DNA of 64,000 nt from Gemmatimonadota bacterium (GCA_012960225.1 DUBS01000054.1:1-64000), one strand, 5' to 3'. Positions 9,815 to 20,600 are shown, counted from the stretch's first letter. Made by a program: numbers and translations. The notes: generated by a model from the letters alone, not told the origin.

Positions 9815-9831
9815 GGGGCCTCGTGAGCCCC
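9815..9831 (+). other. Small GC hairpin between DUF4159 gene and moxR
   Basis: GGGGC and GCCCC form a 5-bp stem with a 7-base loop, followed by CATTTGAA. It lies in the only sizeable gap in the first half of the operon and could reduce read-through or stabilise the moxR message. The T-tract is too poor for a confident terminator call. Confidence 0.3.
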
Positions 9832-9850
9832 ATTTGAACTGGAGACAGCT

Positions 9851-10891
9851 TTGGCGGACAAAGCCATCGGAACGGTTGCCCTCGATAACGCAGACGACAT
9901 AGCACTCGCCGAACGCATGAAAAACGGACGGGAGCAAATCTTGAGTGAGCTTCGAAAGCTCATCATCGGTCAGGAGGACGTAATCGAGGAAGTCCTGCTT
10001 ACACTCTTCGTTGGTGGGAATAGTCTTTTGGTCGGCGTGCCAGGTCTCGCCAAGACATTATTGATCCATACGATCGCTCAGGTTGTCGATCTTGATTTCT
10101 CACGGATCCAGTTTACTCCAGATTTGATGCCATCCGATATCACCGGCACAGACATCATCCAAGAACAAGCCGATACAGGCCGACGAGAGATGGTTTTCTC
10201 AGCAGGGCCGGTGTTTGCGAATATCGTCCTTGCGGATGAGATCAACCGCACACCGCCTAAGACCCAAGCTGCGCTACTCGAAGCGATGCAAGAGCACCGA
10301 GTGACAGTGCAGGGACGCACATACGACCTCAAGGAACCCTTCCACGTTTTCGCTACCCAGAATCCGATTGAACTCGAGGGAACCTATCCCCTTCCTGAGG
10401 CTCAACTCGATCGGTTCATGTTCCAGATCATCATAGAGCACATGGCGGAAGACGAAGAACTAGAAGTTGTGAGGACAACGACTGGCATATTGAAGCCAGA
10501 GTTCAGTCGTACGGTGACCGGTCCCGACCTGGTAGCCTTTCAGGAGCTCGTGAGACGGGTTCCTGTATCAGAATCCGTCCTCAAGTATGCGGTAGCATTG
10601 ACTAGAGCCAGCCGTCCGGGTGCTAAGGGAGAATCCCTTGACTTCATCAACGAATGGATCGCGTACGGCGCGTCGGTTCGTGCAGCGCAGTACTTAGTGC
10701 TTGGATCAAAGGCGAGAGCAATCACACAGGGACGCTATCACGTCTCTTTTGAGGACATACGGGCGTTAGCTCACCCGGTGCTCCGCCACCGCGTGCTGAA
10801 GAACTTCCATGCTGAATCGGAGGGGCGCACCTCCGCGGAAATTGTGGACAAACTGTTAGATGCTGTGCCCTTGCCGTCCTCAGGGATGTAG
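9851..10891 (+). CDS. MoxR family AAA+ ATPase
   Basis: 346 residues from a TTG start preceded by GGAG eight bases upstream. The AAA+ signature is complete: Walker A GVPGLAKT (about residue 62), Walker B VLADEINR (about 125), sensor region FATQNPIELEGTYPLPEAQ and the arginine-finger stretch LDRFMFQI. A C-terminal lid domain ends with VLRHRVLKNFHAE. MoxR ATPases are cytoplasmic chaperone-like proteins that act with VWA-domain partners in maturing or remodelling envelope complexes. It is followed after three bases by a DUF58 gene and then a BatA-type VWA gene, the standard MoxR set. Confidence 0.95.
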   Translation: MADKAIGTVALDNADDIALAERMKNGREQILSELRKLIIGQEDVIEEVLLTLFVGGNSLLVGVPGLAKTLLIHTIAQVVDLDFSRIQFTPDLMPSDITGTDIIQEQADTGRREMVFSAGPVFANIVLADEINRTPPKTQAALLEAMQEHRVTVQGRTYDLKEPFHVFATQNPIELEGTYPLPEAQLDRFMFQIIIEHMAEDEELEVVRTTTGILKPEFSRTVTGPDLVAFQELVRRVPVSESVLKYAVALTRASRPGAKGESLDFINEWIAYGASVRAAQYLVLGSKARAITQGRYHVSFEDIRALAHPVLRHRVLKNFHAESEGRTSAEIVDKLLDAVPLPSSGM

Positions 10892-10894
10892 CAA

Positions 10895-11809
10895 GTGGCA
10901 GTTGCGCGCGGATCTCACTCAGGAGCACAGTTTCTTGATCCAGCGGTCTTAGCGCGGATCAGTAACCTGGAACTCTTGGCCAAAACGGTAGTGGATGGCT
11001 TCTTGACTGGCCTCCATCGCTCACCGTATCTGGGCTTCAGCCTGGAATTTGCGGAACACCGCCAATACATGCCCGGTGACGATATTCGACGCATCGACTG
11101 GAAGCTATTCGGCCGATCTGACCGGCACTACATCAAGCTTTTTGAAGCCGATACAAACTCTAATTTCAGCGTCCTACTCGATGTCTCTGCATCGATGAGC
11201 TACGGGAGCCATGAAGTCTCGAAGCTCGATTATGCGAGGTATTTGGCAGCATGTCTCACGTTTTTCTCCAATAGACAGAGAGACCGTGTCGGTCTCGTGA
11301 CCTTCGACCACGACATAGTCGAATACGTGCCCCCGTCGATGAAACACTTGGACACAATCCTGCACTTACTCGATCGAGCAAGCGCAGGCCGAGCTGGCAG
11401 TCTCAGGAAACCTCTACTCAAGATCACCGAACTACTTGGCCGTAAGGGCATCGTCGTCATCGTATCCGACTTGTACGAGCATCCCGAGGAGATCTTCAGC
11501 TCAATCAGCCTACTCCGTGCCCGTGGGCATGACGTGATTGTCTTTCACGTACTCGACCCTGCTGAATTGAGCTTTCCATTCGAAGACTCATCTAACTTTG
11601 AAGACCTTGAGACGCGCGAACAAATTCCAGTGATACCAAACCGGCTGCGGGACGACTATAAACGCCTTGTGGCCGAGCATGTGGAATCGGTGCAACGCCG
11701 GTTAACTGAGAACCGGATCGATTACGTGCTATTAGATACTTCCAAGCCACTCGATCTGGCACTTTTCCAGTACCTCTTGGCTCGTGAACGCTGGACTCGT
11801 AAGCGATGA
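10895..11809 (+). CDS. DUF58 domain protein (VWA-like MoxR partner)
   Basis: 304 residues from GTG at 10895, three bases after the moxR stop. The family hallmark is clear at residues 55-90: EHRQYMPGDDIRRIDWK followed by KLFEADTN. A VWA-like fold follows with MIDAS DVSASM near residue 94, and VSDLYEHPEEI later. DUF58 proteins are soluble and almost always encoded next to MoxR; they are thought to link the ATPase to client proteins. No membrane segment is seen. The stop overlaps the next ATG by four bases. Confidence 0.93.
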   Translation: MAVARGSHSGAQFLDPAVLARISNLELLAKTVVDGFLTGLHRSPYLGFSLEFAEHRQYMPGDDIRRIDWKLFGRSDRHYIKLFEADTNSNFSVLLDVSASMSYGSHEVSKLDYARYLAACLTFFSNRQRDRVGLVTFDHDIVEYVPPSMKHLDTILHLLDRASAGRAGSLRKPLLKITELLGRKGIVVIVSDLYEHPEEIFSSISLLRARGHDVIVFHVLDPAELSFPFEDSSNFEDLETREQIPVIPNRLRDDYKRLVAEHVESVQRRLTENRIDYVLLDTSKPLDLALFQYLLARERWTRKR

Positions 11810-13929
11810 GCCTAGCCTTCCTCGTACCGCTGTTTCTGCTTGGCTTAGCCGGTATCGTAGTACCTATCCTTGTGCACCTGACACGCCGGCAACGCCGGAA
11901 TGTAGTCACATTTCCTTCACTGATGTTCCTTGAAAGGATTCCTTTCCAGGAACAGCGACGACGACGCATTCAACACTGGCTACTCCTCGCCCTGCGCTCG
12001 CTTGCCCTTGCACTTCTCGCACTAGCATTTGCACGCCCTTTCCTTGATCGGAGTGATTTGAGCCTAGGAGCTGCCTCAGGACCACGAGAGATCGTTGTTC
12101 TGCTCGACCAGTCGTATAGCATGGAGATCGGTGACCAATTCACTCGAGCGCTCGACGAAGCTCGCGAGATCTTCGCTGACCTCGGACCATTGGACCGGGC
12201 AAGCCTAGTCGTTTTTGGGCAAGGAGCTCGGGTGGTTGCCCGCTCGACTGGGGATCGCCTTCGGCTCAACACAGCATTAGACACCCTCAGTATCAGCTCG
12301 TCATCAACCAGCTTCGGACCTGCCCTCAAAGTCGCCCAAACAGTGCTGGAAGAATCAGAGCTGCCTGTGGGTGAAGTTTATCTGCTTTCAGACTTTCAAC
12401 GCATAGGATGGGCCGGCGATGAAGGTGTGTATTTACCAGCTGGCGCCAAGGTCATCTCAATCAAGCTTTCTGAAGATCCTCCGGACAACATCCAAGTGAC
12501 AGATGTTGACTTGATCCGCCAGGCAGTTTCAGGACGTGAACGGATCACACCTACTGCCCGCATAGCCCGTAATGGAGGGTTAGATGCCCGTGAGGTAGAT
12601 GTCAGCCTTGAGTTAGACGGGCAAGAAATTCAGACCCGAACCGTAACACTCGAGGCCAATGGAGCCGCGTCAGTCGCGTTCCAGCCATTTACAGTTTCAC
12701 AGCCTCACACTCGCGGCTCAATTCGCATTCCTACTGACGAACTCACTGCTGACGACGTGATGAACTTTGTTGTTTCACCTGGGACAGCCCTGTCCCTGCT
12801 CGTAATCGATGGAAGCGGTGGAAGCACGGACGCAAGCCTTTACCTGCGACGAGCATTGGAGATCTCGGACGATGGTAGGTTCCGCTTGACCCATCGAAGA
12901 ACCAACAATGTCCGGGCAGAAGATTTAGATGGCACCGATGCCGTAATTATCAACGACGCCAGGATCGATGGGGCATCGGCAGAACGCTTAAGGAATTTCG
13001 TCCAGGCAGGTGGTGGACTTCTCGTTGTTTTAGGTGAAAAAGCAGGCTGGCCGGCGTCGGCACAGGATCTTCTTCCGGGTGCCGCCGGTGAGCCCCAGGA
13101 TCGTCTCCAGGGACGCGGGGGACGGCTTGGACATCTTGAGTATGGGCATCCAGTTTTTGAGCCTTTTTCGGGCCCTCGGAGTGGCGACTTCACTGGTGCA
13201 CGTTTTTTCCGCACTCGTAACTTCGTACTCTCCGACTCGGCGAGCGTCCTTGCTCGATTTGATGACGGATCCGTAGCCTTCGCTGAACAAACGTACGGGC
13301 TCGGTACAGTGCTTGTTTGGACATCAACATTGGACTCTTTCTGGAATGACCTGGCCCTCCAACCGGTTTATTTGCCATTCATCCATCGAGTGTCTGAGTA
13401 CATCGGTGGGCGCACCGAAGCACTTCCCTGGTTCACGACTGGACAAGTCCTCGACCTTGGTGACCCTGCGGCACTAGCGAGTGCAGGCCTGGTTTCAGCG
13501 GAATCAGCAGAACTTTCAGACGATAGAGACCAGGTTGCTCTTACGCCTTCGGGGCAATCGATCGATCTCTCCTCCGATGACGGACCTAGATATCTAGCAC
13601 TAGATGAGAGCGGTTTCTATACCATTCGACCACCTCGCTCAAGTCCCGAACGCCCGTTCGTAGTCGCAGTCAATGTTGAATTGGAAGAGTCCGATCTCAC
13701 TACTCTGGATCCAGAGGAACTAGTGGCTCAAGTAACATCGTCTGAGCCAAACCCTGACGCGGCGGCGGGATTCGTCCAAGCGACTGCACTCCAAATGGAA
13801 GATCAAGAACGGAGACAAGCCCTCTGGAGGTGGATACTCATTGCAGCATTCGGCTTACTGGCGGCAGAGACACTCATGTCGAACTGGGTATCCCGTCGAA
13901 CTGCAGCTGCAACGCTGACGACAACCTAG
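11806..13929 (+). CDS. BatA-type membrane protein with VWA domain
   Basis: 707 residues. The N-terminal aerotolerance-type (BatA) module has a first helix at 5-25 (FLVPLFLLGLAGIVVPILVHL), the RRQRRNVVTFPSLMFLERI linker and a second helix at about 57-78. A VWA domain begins near residue 93 with MIDAS DQSYSM. The middle is a beta-sandwich and amidotransferase-like segment (LRNFVQAGGGLLVVLGE, about 395) without a catalytic Cys. A C-terminal helix lies at about 672-692. It parallels the architecture of the protein at 3041, so the operon holds two long VWA/GATase-like membrane proteins. Probable role: periplasmic partner of MoxR-DUF58. The last gene of the operon follows after a structured 104-base gap. 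Confidence 0.9.
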   Translation: MSLAFLVPLFLLGLAGIVVPILVHLTRRQRRNVVTFPSLMFLERIPFQEQRRRRIQHWLLLALRSLALALLALAFARPFLDRSDLSLGAASGPREIVVLLDQSYSMEIGDQFTRALDEAREIFADLGPLDRASLVVFGQGARVVARSTGDRLRLNTALDTLSISSSSTSFGPALKVAQTVLEESELPVGEVYLLSDFQRIGWAGDEGVYLPAGAKVISIKLSEDPPDNIQVTDVDLIRQAVSGRERITPTARIARNGGLDAREVDVSLELDGQEIQTRTVTLEANGAASVAFQPFTVSQPHTRGSIRIPTDELTADDVMNFVVSPGTALSLLVIDGSGGSTDASLYLRRALEISDDGRFRLTHRRTNNVRAEDLDGTDAVIINDARIDGASAERLRNFVQAGGGLLVVLGEKAGWPASAQDLLPGAAGEPQDRLQGRGGRLGHLEYGHPVFEPFSGPRSGDFTGARFFRTRNFVLSDSASVLARFDDGSVAFAEQTYGLGTVLVWTSTLDSFWNDLALQPVYLPFIHRVSEYIGGRTEALPWFTTGQVLDLGDPAALASAGLVSAESAELSDDRDQVALTPSGQSIDLSSDDGPRYLALDESGFYTIRPPRSSPERPFVVAVNVELEESDLTTLDPEELVAQVTSSEPNPDAAAGFVQATALQMEDQERRQALWRWILIAAFGLLAAETLMSNWVSRRTAAATLTTT

Positions 13930-14000
13930 CCACAGCTCTCTAAGGGCCGAGTCGTAACAAAGAGAGACAGTTATCCTGTGGTGGTATAGCTTATCGGCCC
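13930..14000 (+). promoter_or_regulatory. Candidate RNA pseudoknot upstream of the DUF4175 gene
   Basis: Stem one pairs CCACAG-CTCTCT (13930-13941) with AGAGAG (13961-13966) and CTGTGG (13976-13981). Its loop holds GGGCCGA (13944-13950), which is fully complementary to TCGGCCC (13994-14000) downstream of the stem, the topology of an H-type pseudoknot. The Shine-Dalgarno AAGGAGAGG follows at 14022-14030. It begins directly after the preceding stop codon. It could tune translation of the giant downstream protein. The base pairing is seen; the function is inferred. Confidence 0.45.
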
Positions 14001-14033
14001 CTAGGTTGAGCCAAGACGACTAAGGAGAGGTGA

Positions 14034-17000
14034 ATGAGGGACTCCGACAGACGGATGGCACAGGGCAAAATCTTGACGGTCGTCAGGAGTGTACGCCGGC
14101 GCTGGAGAACCCGAATTTTTCTCCGTGGCCTAACTTGGATCGCTGCAATCACGGGAGCGATACTCTTAGTATCTGCGCTCAGCCTTGAGCAGATGCGGTT
14201 TTCGGTCCCCTCTGTAATCTGGCTTCGAATACTCACCTGGGGCACACTAGTAGCGACCACTTATTGGTTCATCCTACGCCATCTATTTCGCCGGGTGAGT
14301 GATGAGCAGGTTGGGCTGTACTTTGAGGAACACGAACCATCACTCGAACATTCAGTCGTCACTGCGCTCGAGGCCCCCAAGGAAGCCTTTTCACCAGCAT
14401 TGGGAGATCACCTGGTGCAGAATGCGCTCACCAGAGCCCGGAAGATCAAGGGCGGAAGACGTGTTGAACAGGGTGCCCTTTATAGGCTAACTGGGATCAT
14501 CACTGGTATCGCAGTACTTGGCCTCTCATTGGTGCTGCTCGGTCCGAGCCACTTGAGGCTTGGACTGGCGGCCCTGCTTCTCCCGACCAGGGCGGCAGCG
14601 GCAGTGAACCCTTACGAGGTCAATATCCAACCTGGTGATACAACCATCGCCCGAGGATCTGACCAGTTGGTGACCGCAACGCTTGGGGGATTTGAGTCGA
14701 GTGATGTGTCGATCTTCACACGCAAAGGCCCGGACCAAACTTTTCAGCGGATCACCATGCTGTTGGCTGAATCGGGAGATTTTGAAGCGCTGTTGCTCGG
14801 AGTTGACGATCCGACCGAGTACTTTGTTGAAGCTGCAGGGGTTCGTTCTGAAACATTTTCAATCGATGTAGCAGATCTTCCGTACGTCGATCAACTTGAT
14901 TTGACGTACTACTTCCCCAGGTATACCGGACTCGAACCACGTACCCGAGAGGATGGTGGAGATATAGCAGCGCTGCCAGGGACACTGGTAGAGGTCCGCA
15001 TCCATCCAACGATGGTCACTTCGGGTGGGCAATTTCTCCTAGACGGAGAAACAGCACAGAATCTCAGCTTGGAAGAGGACGGCACCTTCCTCGCCCGCCT
15101 TACAGTTAATGAGCAAGGTTTTTATTCGATCCAGCTTGCCCGGGAGAATGGTGATTTAGTTCCGGCTTCCCCCGAATACAGGATTGACCTCCTTACGGAT
15201 CAAGAGCCTTCTGTACACTTCTCTAAGCCGGGTCGAGATGTCGCGGCTTCGCCAATCGAAGAGGTTTATCTGGAAGTCAGTGCAAATGATGATTATGGGA
15301 TTGGTGACGTACGGATCGTCTATTCTGTAAATGGGGAAAAAGAGGATACAGTCCCGCTATTTCAGGGATCTGGAGCACCGCTACCAGAGGTGTCCACCGG
15401 CCATACGCTCTTCCTAGAAGAGTGGGAACTCGAGCCAGGAGACTTGATCGCCTATTACGCTCTCGTGCGTGACAACCGAACTATCTCAGGCACCCGAGCG
15501 GTAGCCAGTGACATGTTCTTCCTTAACGTACGCCCTCTGGAACGGGCCTACCGGCAGGGAGAGGAAAGTGGCGGACAGCAACAAGGTGGTGGTGGTGGCG
15601 AAACACCCGAAACAGCGCTCTCTGAGCTGCAGCGGCAAATCATTTCTGCAACCTTTAATCTCATTCGCCAAAGAGACAGCTACGACCCAGAAGAGTTTAG
15701 CGAGAACGTGGTCAGCGTTTCACTCTCACAGGGTCGTCTCAAGGAACAGGTTGGCACACTACTGGAGCGAATGCAGAACCGAGGGCTGACCCGCTCAGAT
15801 CCTGGGTTCCGTGATGTTTCTTCGATCCTCCCAAAAGCAGTTGAAGCGATGACGAATGCTCAGGAGGACCTCGATACGGAAGAATTACGTGAAGCAATCC
15901 CAGACGAACAAATTGCTTTACGATATGTGCAGCAAGCTGAGGAAACCTACGAGCGCTACGTTACCCAACAGCAGCAGCAACCGGGTGGTGGTGGTGGTAG
16001 CCAAGCGGCCGCAGAAGATCTTGCCGACCTATTTGAACTCGAACTTGATAAGCTGAAAAACCAGTATGAGACCGTCCAGCGAGGTGCTCAACGCCAAGCT
16101 GACAATGAGCTTGATGAACTGCTTGAAAAGCTGAAGGAGCTATCACAGCGACAAGAACAACAGGCTGAGCGCCAGAGGCGCCGTGCCCAGGCCTCCCCTC
16201 AGGGAGCACCCTCCGGTGGAGGGACTGCACAACGAGAATTAGCGGAGCAAACTGAAGAGGCTGCAAGGGAACTACTCCGACTCGCAAGAGAAAACAACGA
16301 CCAGCAGCTTGAAGAAACAGCCCGGCAACTTCAGCAGGCTGCCGAAGCAATGCGCCAGTCAGCCTCTCAGGCTGGCAGCACTTCAACCACTGAAGCACAG
16401 ACAGCGCTGCGCAGACTTGAGGAGACGCGAAGGCAACTTGAAGAGGCTCGTTCAGACCGCGCTCGGCGTGACGCCCAAACTGCGATTAATCAGGTTGAAA
16501 AACTTCAAGAACAGCAACGTGACGTTCAGCGGCAGGTCCGAGAGCTCCCTACGTCTGGAGCCGAAAGATCGAGAGTAATTGAACAGCTCAGAGAACGTAA
16601 AGATCAGATGACAGACGCTGTTTCAGAATTGGAACGGGAACTTGATCGTTCCGCAGCAAGCAGCAGTGCTGATAACCCAGAGGCCGCGAGAGCACTGCAA
16701 GATGGAGCTAACCACATCCGGGAGTCCAAGTTAAAAGAGAAACTTCAGTACTCTAGAGGTACGATTGAGCAATGGGATCCCCAGTCGGCTGTTACGCTTG
16801 AACTGACCATCGAAGCCGACCTCCAAGCTCTGCGTGATGAACTTGAACGAGCAGCAGGTGCGGCCAGTCAAAGAGAGCGCAACCCACTTGAAGAAGCGCT
16901 CGAAGAAGCCCGTGAACTGGTACGTGGTATGGAAGCGATGGAGAGGCGCCTCAGTGAACAGGGGCAGCAAGGACAACAGGGGCAGCAAGGACAACAGGGG

Positions 17001-17483
17001 CAGCAAGGACAACAGGGGCAGCAAGGACAACAGGGGCAGCAAGGAGACCGGTCTGAAGCGATTGGTGGCGGCGGGCGTTACTCTGAAGCTGGTGCGCCTA
17101 CACGTGGAAACCCACGCCCATTGAACCCAGAGGAGATCCGGCAACTACAGCGGGAATTTGGCCAAAGGGGGAATCAGGTTCGAGCACTTCGCGAGCAACT
17201 CAGAGAGGTAGGGCGGCCTGCACAGGAACTCCGAGCGGTACTTGATGCTATGGAGCAGTTTCAGCGTGAAGGGATCTATGCAGACCCCTCGCAAGTCGCG
17301 CAGCTCCAGCAAGAAATTCTCGATCAACTCAAACGGCTCGAATTCGGTCTGCGCCGCGAAGTTGAAGGTTCGGCTGAGCGTAGTACTACCCTAGGTGGGT
17401 CTGATGAGGTTCCCGACGGCTATCGTGAACTAGTTGAAGAATATTACAGGGCCTTGGCAAGGGGTCGCCCAGGCGGTAATTGA
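14034..17483 (+). CDS. DUF4175-type giant membrane coiled-coil protein
   Basis: 1149 residues, ATG four bases after an AAGGAGAGG ribosome site. Three hydrophobic segments lie at about 38-55, 64-82 and 150-172. A periplasmic beta-rich region spans about 190-510. From about 515 to the end it is rich in Gln, Glu and Arg and predicted coiled coil, with low-complexity linkers (GGGGG, QQQQPGGGGG) and a run of nine GQQ units at about residues 977-1003. It resembles DUF4175 proteins encoded at the end of MoxR/DUF4159 operons in several phyla. The shape suggests a long envelope scaffold or tether; no enzyme motif is visible. The repeated tract is the likely place for length variation. Confidence 0.82.
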   Translation: MRDSDRRMAQGKILTVVRSVRRRWRTRIFLRGLTWIAAITGAILLVSALSLEQMRFSVPSVIWLRILTWGTLVATTYWFILRHLFRRVSDEQVGLYFEEHEPSLEHSVVTALEAPKEAFSPALGDHLVQNALTRARKIKGGRRVEQGALYRLTGIITGIAVLGLSLVLLGPSHLRLGLAALLLPTRAAAAVNPYEVNIQPGDTTIARGSDQLVTATLGGFESSDVSIFTRKGPDQTFQRITMLLAESGDFEALLLGVDDPTEYFVEAAGVRSETFSIDVADLPYVDQLDLTYYFPRYTGLEPRTREDGGDIAALPGTLVEVRIHPTMVTSGGQFLLDGETAQNLSLEEDGTFLARLTVNEQGFYSIQLARENGDLVPASPEYRIDLLTDQEPSVHFSKPGRDVAASPIEEVYLEVSANDDYGIGDVRIVYSVNGEKEDTVPLFQGSGAPLPEVSTGHTLFLEEWELEPGDLIAYYALVRDNRTISGTRAVASDMFFLNVRPLERAYRQGEESGGQQQGGGGGETPETALSELQRQIISATFNLIRQRDSYDPEEFSENVVSVSLSQGRLKEQVGTLLERMQNRGLTRSDPGFRDVSSILPKAVEAMTNAQEDLDTEELREAIPDEQIALRYVQQAEETYERYVTQQQQQPGGGGGSQAAAEDLADLFELELDKLKNQYETVQRGAQRQADNELDELLEKLKELSQRQEQQAERQRRRAQASPQGAPSGGGTAQRELAEQTEEAARELLRLARENNDQQLEETARQLQQAAEAMRQSASQAGSTSTTEAQTALRRLEETRRQLEEARSDRARRDAQTAINQVEKLQEQQRDVQRQVRELPTSGAERSRVIEQLRERKDQMTDAVSELERELDRSAASSSADNPEAARALQDGANHIRESKLKEKLQYSRGTIEQWDPQSAVTLELTIEADLQALRDELERAAGAASQRERNPLEEALEEARELVRGMEAMERRLSEQGQQGQQGQQGQQGQQGQQGQQGQQGQQGDRSEAIGGGGRYSEAGAPTRGNPRPLNPEEIRQLQREFGQRGNQVRALREQLREVGRPAQELRAVLDAMEQFQREGIYADPSQVAQLQQEILDQLKRLEFGLRREVEGSAERSTTLGGSDEVPDGYRELVEEYYRALARGRPGGN
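16962..17045 (+). repeat. 18-bp minisatellite encoding GQQGQQ
   Basis: The unit GGGCAGCAAGGACAACAG is repeated four times without change (16962-17033), followed by 12 bases of a fifth unit. It encodes nine GQQ triplets in frame. Unit length is a multiple of three, so slippage would change linker length and not the frame. Confidence 0.95.
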
Positions 17484-17686
17484 CCCTACCAACGCTCTCT
17501 TTGTAGTAAGAACACCCATCCGTCGTATTCAAGTACCGTCACCCGTCATCGACGTTGGCCAGAGCCGACAACAGGTCAACGATCATTGATGTCGGCCACG
17601 GTCTCCAGCATCTTCTGCGCCCAGAGAATCTATTCAATATGGTATCTATAGCCTGGTACTAACCCTGACGTCGCATTGCCATAGAC

Positions 17687-20600
17687 ATGACGTATCTCCA
17701 AAAACCCCCCGAACTCAGTGAGAGCGAGGTAACCGAATCAGTACAGGAGTATTATGGACTTGAGGGAACCCTTAGTGCTCTTCCAGGGGACCGGGACCAA
17801 AACTTTCTCCTCGAATCTCCAGGGGGCCAGAAGCACGTAGTCAAAGTTAGTTCACTTGATGAGGCCCAAGAGATTCTAGAGTTCGAAACCGAGATGATCA
17901 CTCGGCTCAGTAACGACACAAATGGCCTGATTCCAACTGTTATTCCGACAATTTCTGGTACCAGGCTAGTAACCCACGAGAATCAACAGGGACACCTCTA
18001 CCGACTACGGATCCTTGAGTTCCTACCTGGAACCCTACTGGCGGAAATCAACCCACGCTCAGATGCGCTCCTGAGGAATCTCGGTGAACGGATGGCGGAA
18101 CTTGGAAGTGTACTGGGAGCTTACCCTGATCACCCTCCACCCAGAATCAACTTTGAGTGGGCACTCGGCCAAGCAGGAAATATCATGGAAAAAAGCCTGA
18201 GTGTGCTGGGCAGCCCACAGCGGGCGCTCATCAAATTAACGCTCGAGGACTTCCTAGATAACGAGAGAGATTTTCTAGGTCTTGGCTCACAGATCATCCA
18301 CGGGGACGTAAACGACCACAACGTTCTCGTCTCCCTCAACAAGAATGGGCAAACATGCATCAGCGGGATTATCGACCTGGGAGATGCTCACTCCGCCCCG
18401 CGAGTTTTCGATCTGGCAATCGCGATCGCTTACGGCATTATCGGGACCACCGACCCACTCTTAGCCGCCTCGGAGATCACCCGAGGCTACTATGCCGTCC
18501 AGCCACTTCTAGACATTGAAATAAATGTTTTGATGACGCTCGTTTGTGCAAGATTAGGACAGAGTGTCTGCATAGCCTCGCTACGAAGAAACCACGGAGA
18601 TACAGACCCATATCACCTGATTTCAGAACCTGGCGCATGGAAAACACTTTCATTGCTCGCAGACATTCCGCGGCAGATTAGTACTGGAACCCTCAGACAA
18701 GCCTGCGGTCTGGAGGCATGTTCCCAGAGTGCTCAGCTCCGAACATGGCTTGACAGCCAGAGTTTCGAAGATGTGGTGACCCTACCCGAAGACCCAAATT
18801 CCTTGGGAATCCTGGATCTAAGCATCTCGAGTCCCGACCTTATCGGCAGGGATGCGGATGACACCGAAAATTTTACCAATCGAGTGTCTCAGAAAATGCG
18901 ATCTGATGGCCTGACGCTGGGCATAGGACGCTTCATGGAGCCCCGTGGATTTTATCTTGCTGATGCGTTTGAAGGTCGACTAGGGGATCCTCGTGAAAGG
19001 CGCACGATTCATCTTGGAATCGACCTCTTTCAGGAACCTGGTACGGCGATCCATGCTCCTCTAGCCGGTCGGGTACATACTGTAAGAGAAAACCAAAATC
19101 GCTTGGACTATGGGCCAACTGTGATCCTTGAACACAGTGCACCCTCAGGGTTGTTCTGGACTCTTTACGGACACTTAGAGAGAGCATCTGTGGAGAACCT
19201 CAAGACAGGCGATTCCATCGATGCCGGACAGCCCATCGCTCGGATTGGAACCTATCCTGAAAACGGGGATTGGCCCCCACACCTACATTTCCAGATCATC
19301 ACAGATTTAATGGGAGGTGAAGGGAACTTTCCCGGCGTGGCACTGCCCCGGGACAGCAATGTGTGGACATCATTTTGTCCTGACCCAAACCTGATCTTAA
19401 ACCTGCCCTCAAAAACCACATACATGGAACCCAGGGGGCTCTTCGAACGTCGCAGACAGGTTCTCGCGCCTAATCTCAGCCTCTCTTACGAGACACCAAT
19501 CCACATCGTGCGTGGCAAAGGGTCCTACCTATTCGATGTTCTAGGCCGAAGCTACCTGGACTGCGTAAACAACGTTGCCCATGTAGGACATGAACACCCG
19601 CACGTGGTTGGGGCCGGCCAAAGACAGATGGGCGTTCTAAATACCAATTCAAGGTACTTACACGGCGCTATTATAGAGTACGCAGAGCGGCTATCTAAGC
19701 TTTTTCCTGAACCGCTATCCGTCTGCCTGTTCATTAACTCAGGCAGCGAGGCGAATGAACTGGCTCTGCACATGGCCCGCACCTATACCGGCGGCACAGG
19801 TATCACCGTGCTCGAGGGCGGCCATCACGGCAACACCCCAGGACTCATTGATGTCAGTCACTACAAGTTCACGGGCAGCGGGGGACATGCCCCCCCACCA
19901 TGGACTCGAACAGCATTGGTACCAGATGAGTTCCGGGGACGCTATCGCCGTGATGACCCATCACGAGCAACTCTGTATGCAGCAGACGTCGGTGAAGCCT
20001 TCCGACGACTAGACTCGGAAGGACACCACCCTGCAGCCTTCCTTTCTGAGAGTCTCTTATCCTGTGCTGGACAGATAGAGCCGCCACAAGGCTATCTCAC
20101 CGCCGCTTATGAGCACGCCCGGGCTGCCGGAGCTTTATGTATAGCGGATGAAGTTCAAGTTGGCTTCGGTCGATTGGGCAGTCACATGTGGGGGTTCGAA
20201 ACCCAAGGAGCTGTCCCCGACATTGTCACACTGGGTAAACCGATGGGAAATGGCCACCCAATTGGCGCTGTAGTCACGACCCCAGAGATCGCTGAGGCCT
20301 TCGACAACGGGATGGAGTTCTTTAGTTCTTTCGGTGGGAATCCCGTGTCAGCTGAAATTGCTCTTGCAGTTCTAGATGTCCTGGAGGATGAAAAGCTTCA
20401 GGACCATGCAGCGAGAGTCGGAACAGTCCTGAAGACTGGACTTGATACACTGATGCGGTCTCACAGCTGTATTGGTGATGTTCGAGGTCGCGGTTTATTC
20501 TTGGGAGTTGAGTTCGTCGAAAGCGGTGAAACGCTCGAACCTGCTCCAGAGATCACCCAGTACGTTGTGGAGCACCTGAAGAAACGAGGTATCCTTCTGA

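Noticed and set aside
16962-17045. CRISPR-like tandem repeat
   Set aside because: Units are contiguous without spacers and lie in frame inside a coding region.
16731-17144. Antisense frame with LLPLLS repeats
   Set aside because: Product of the GQQ minisatellite read backwards; not a membrane protein gene.
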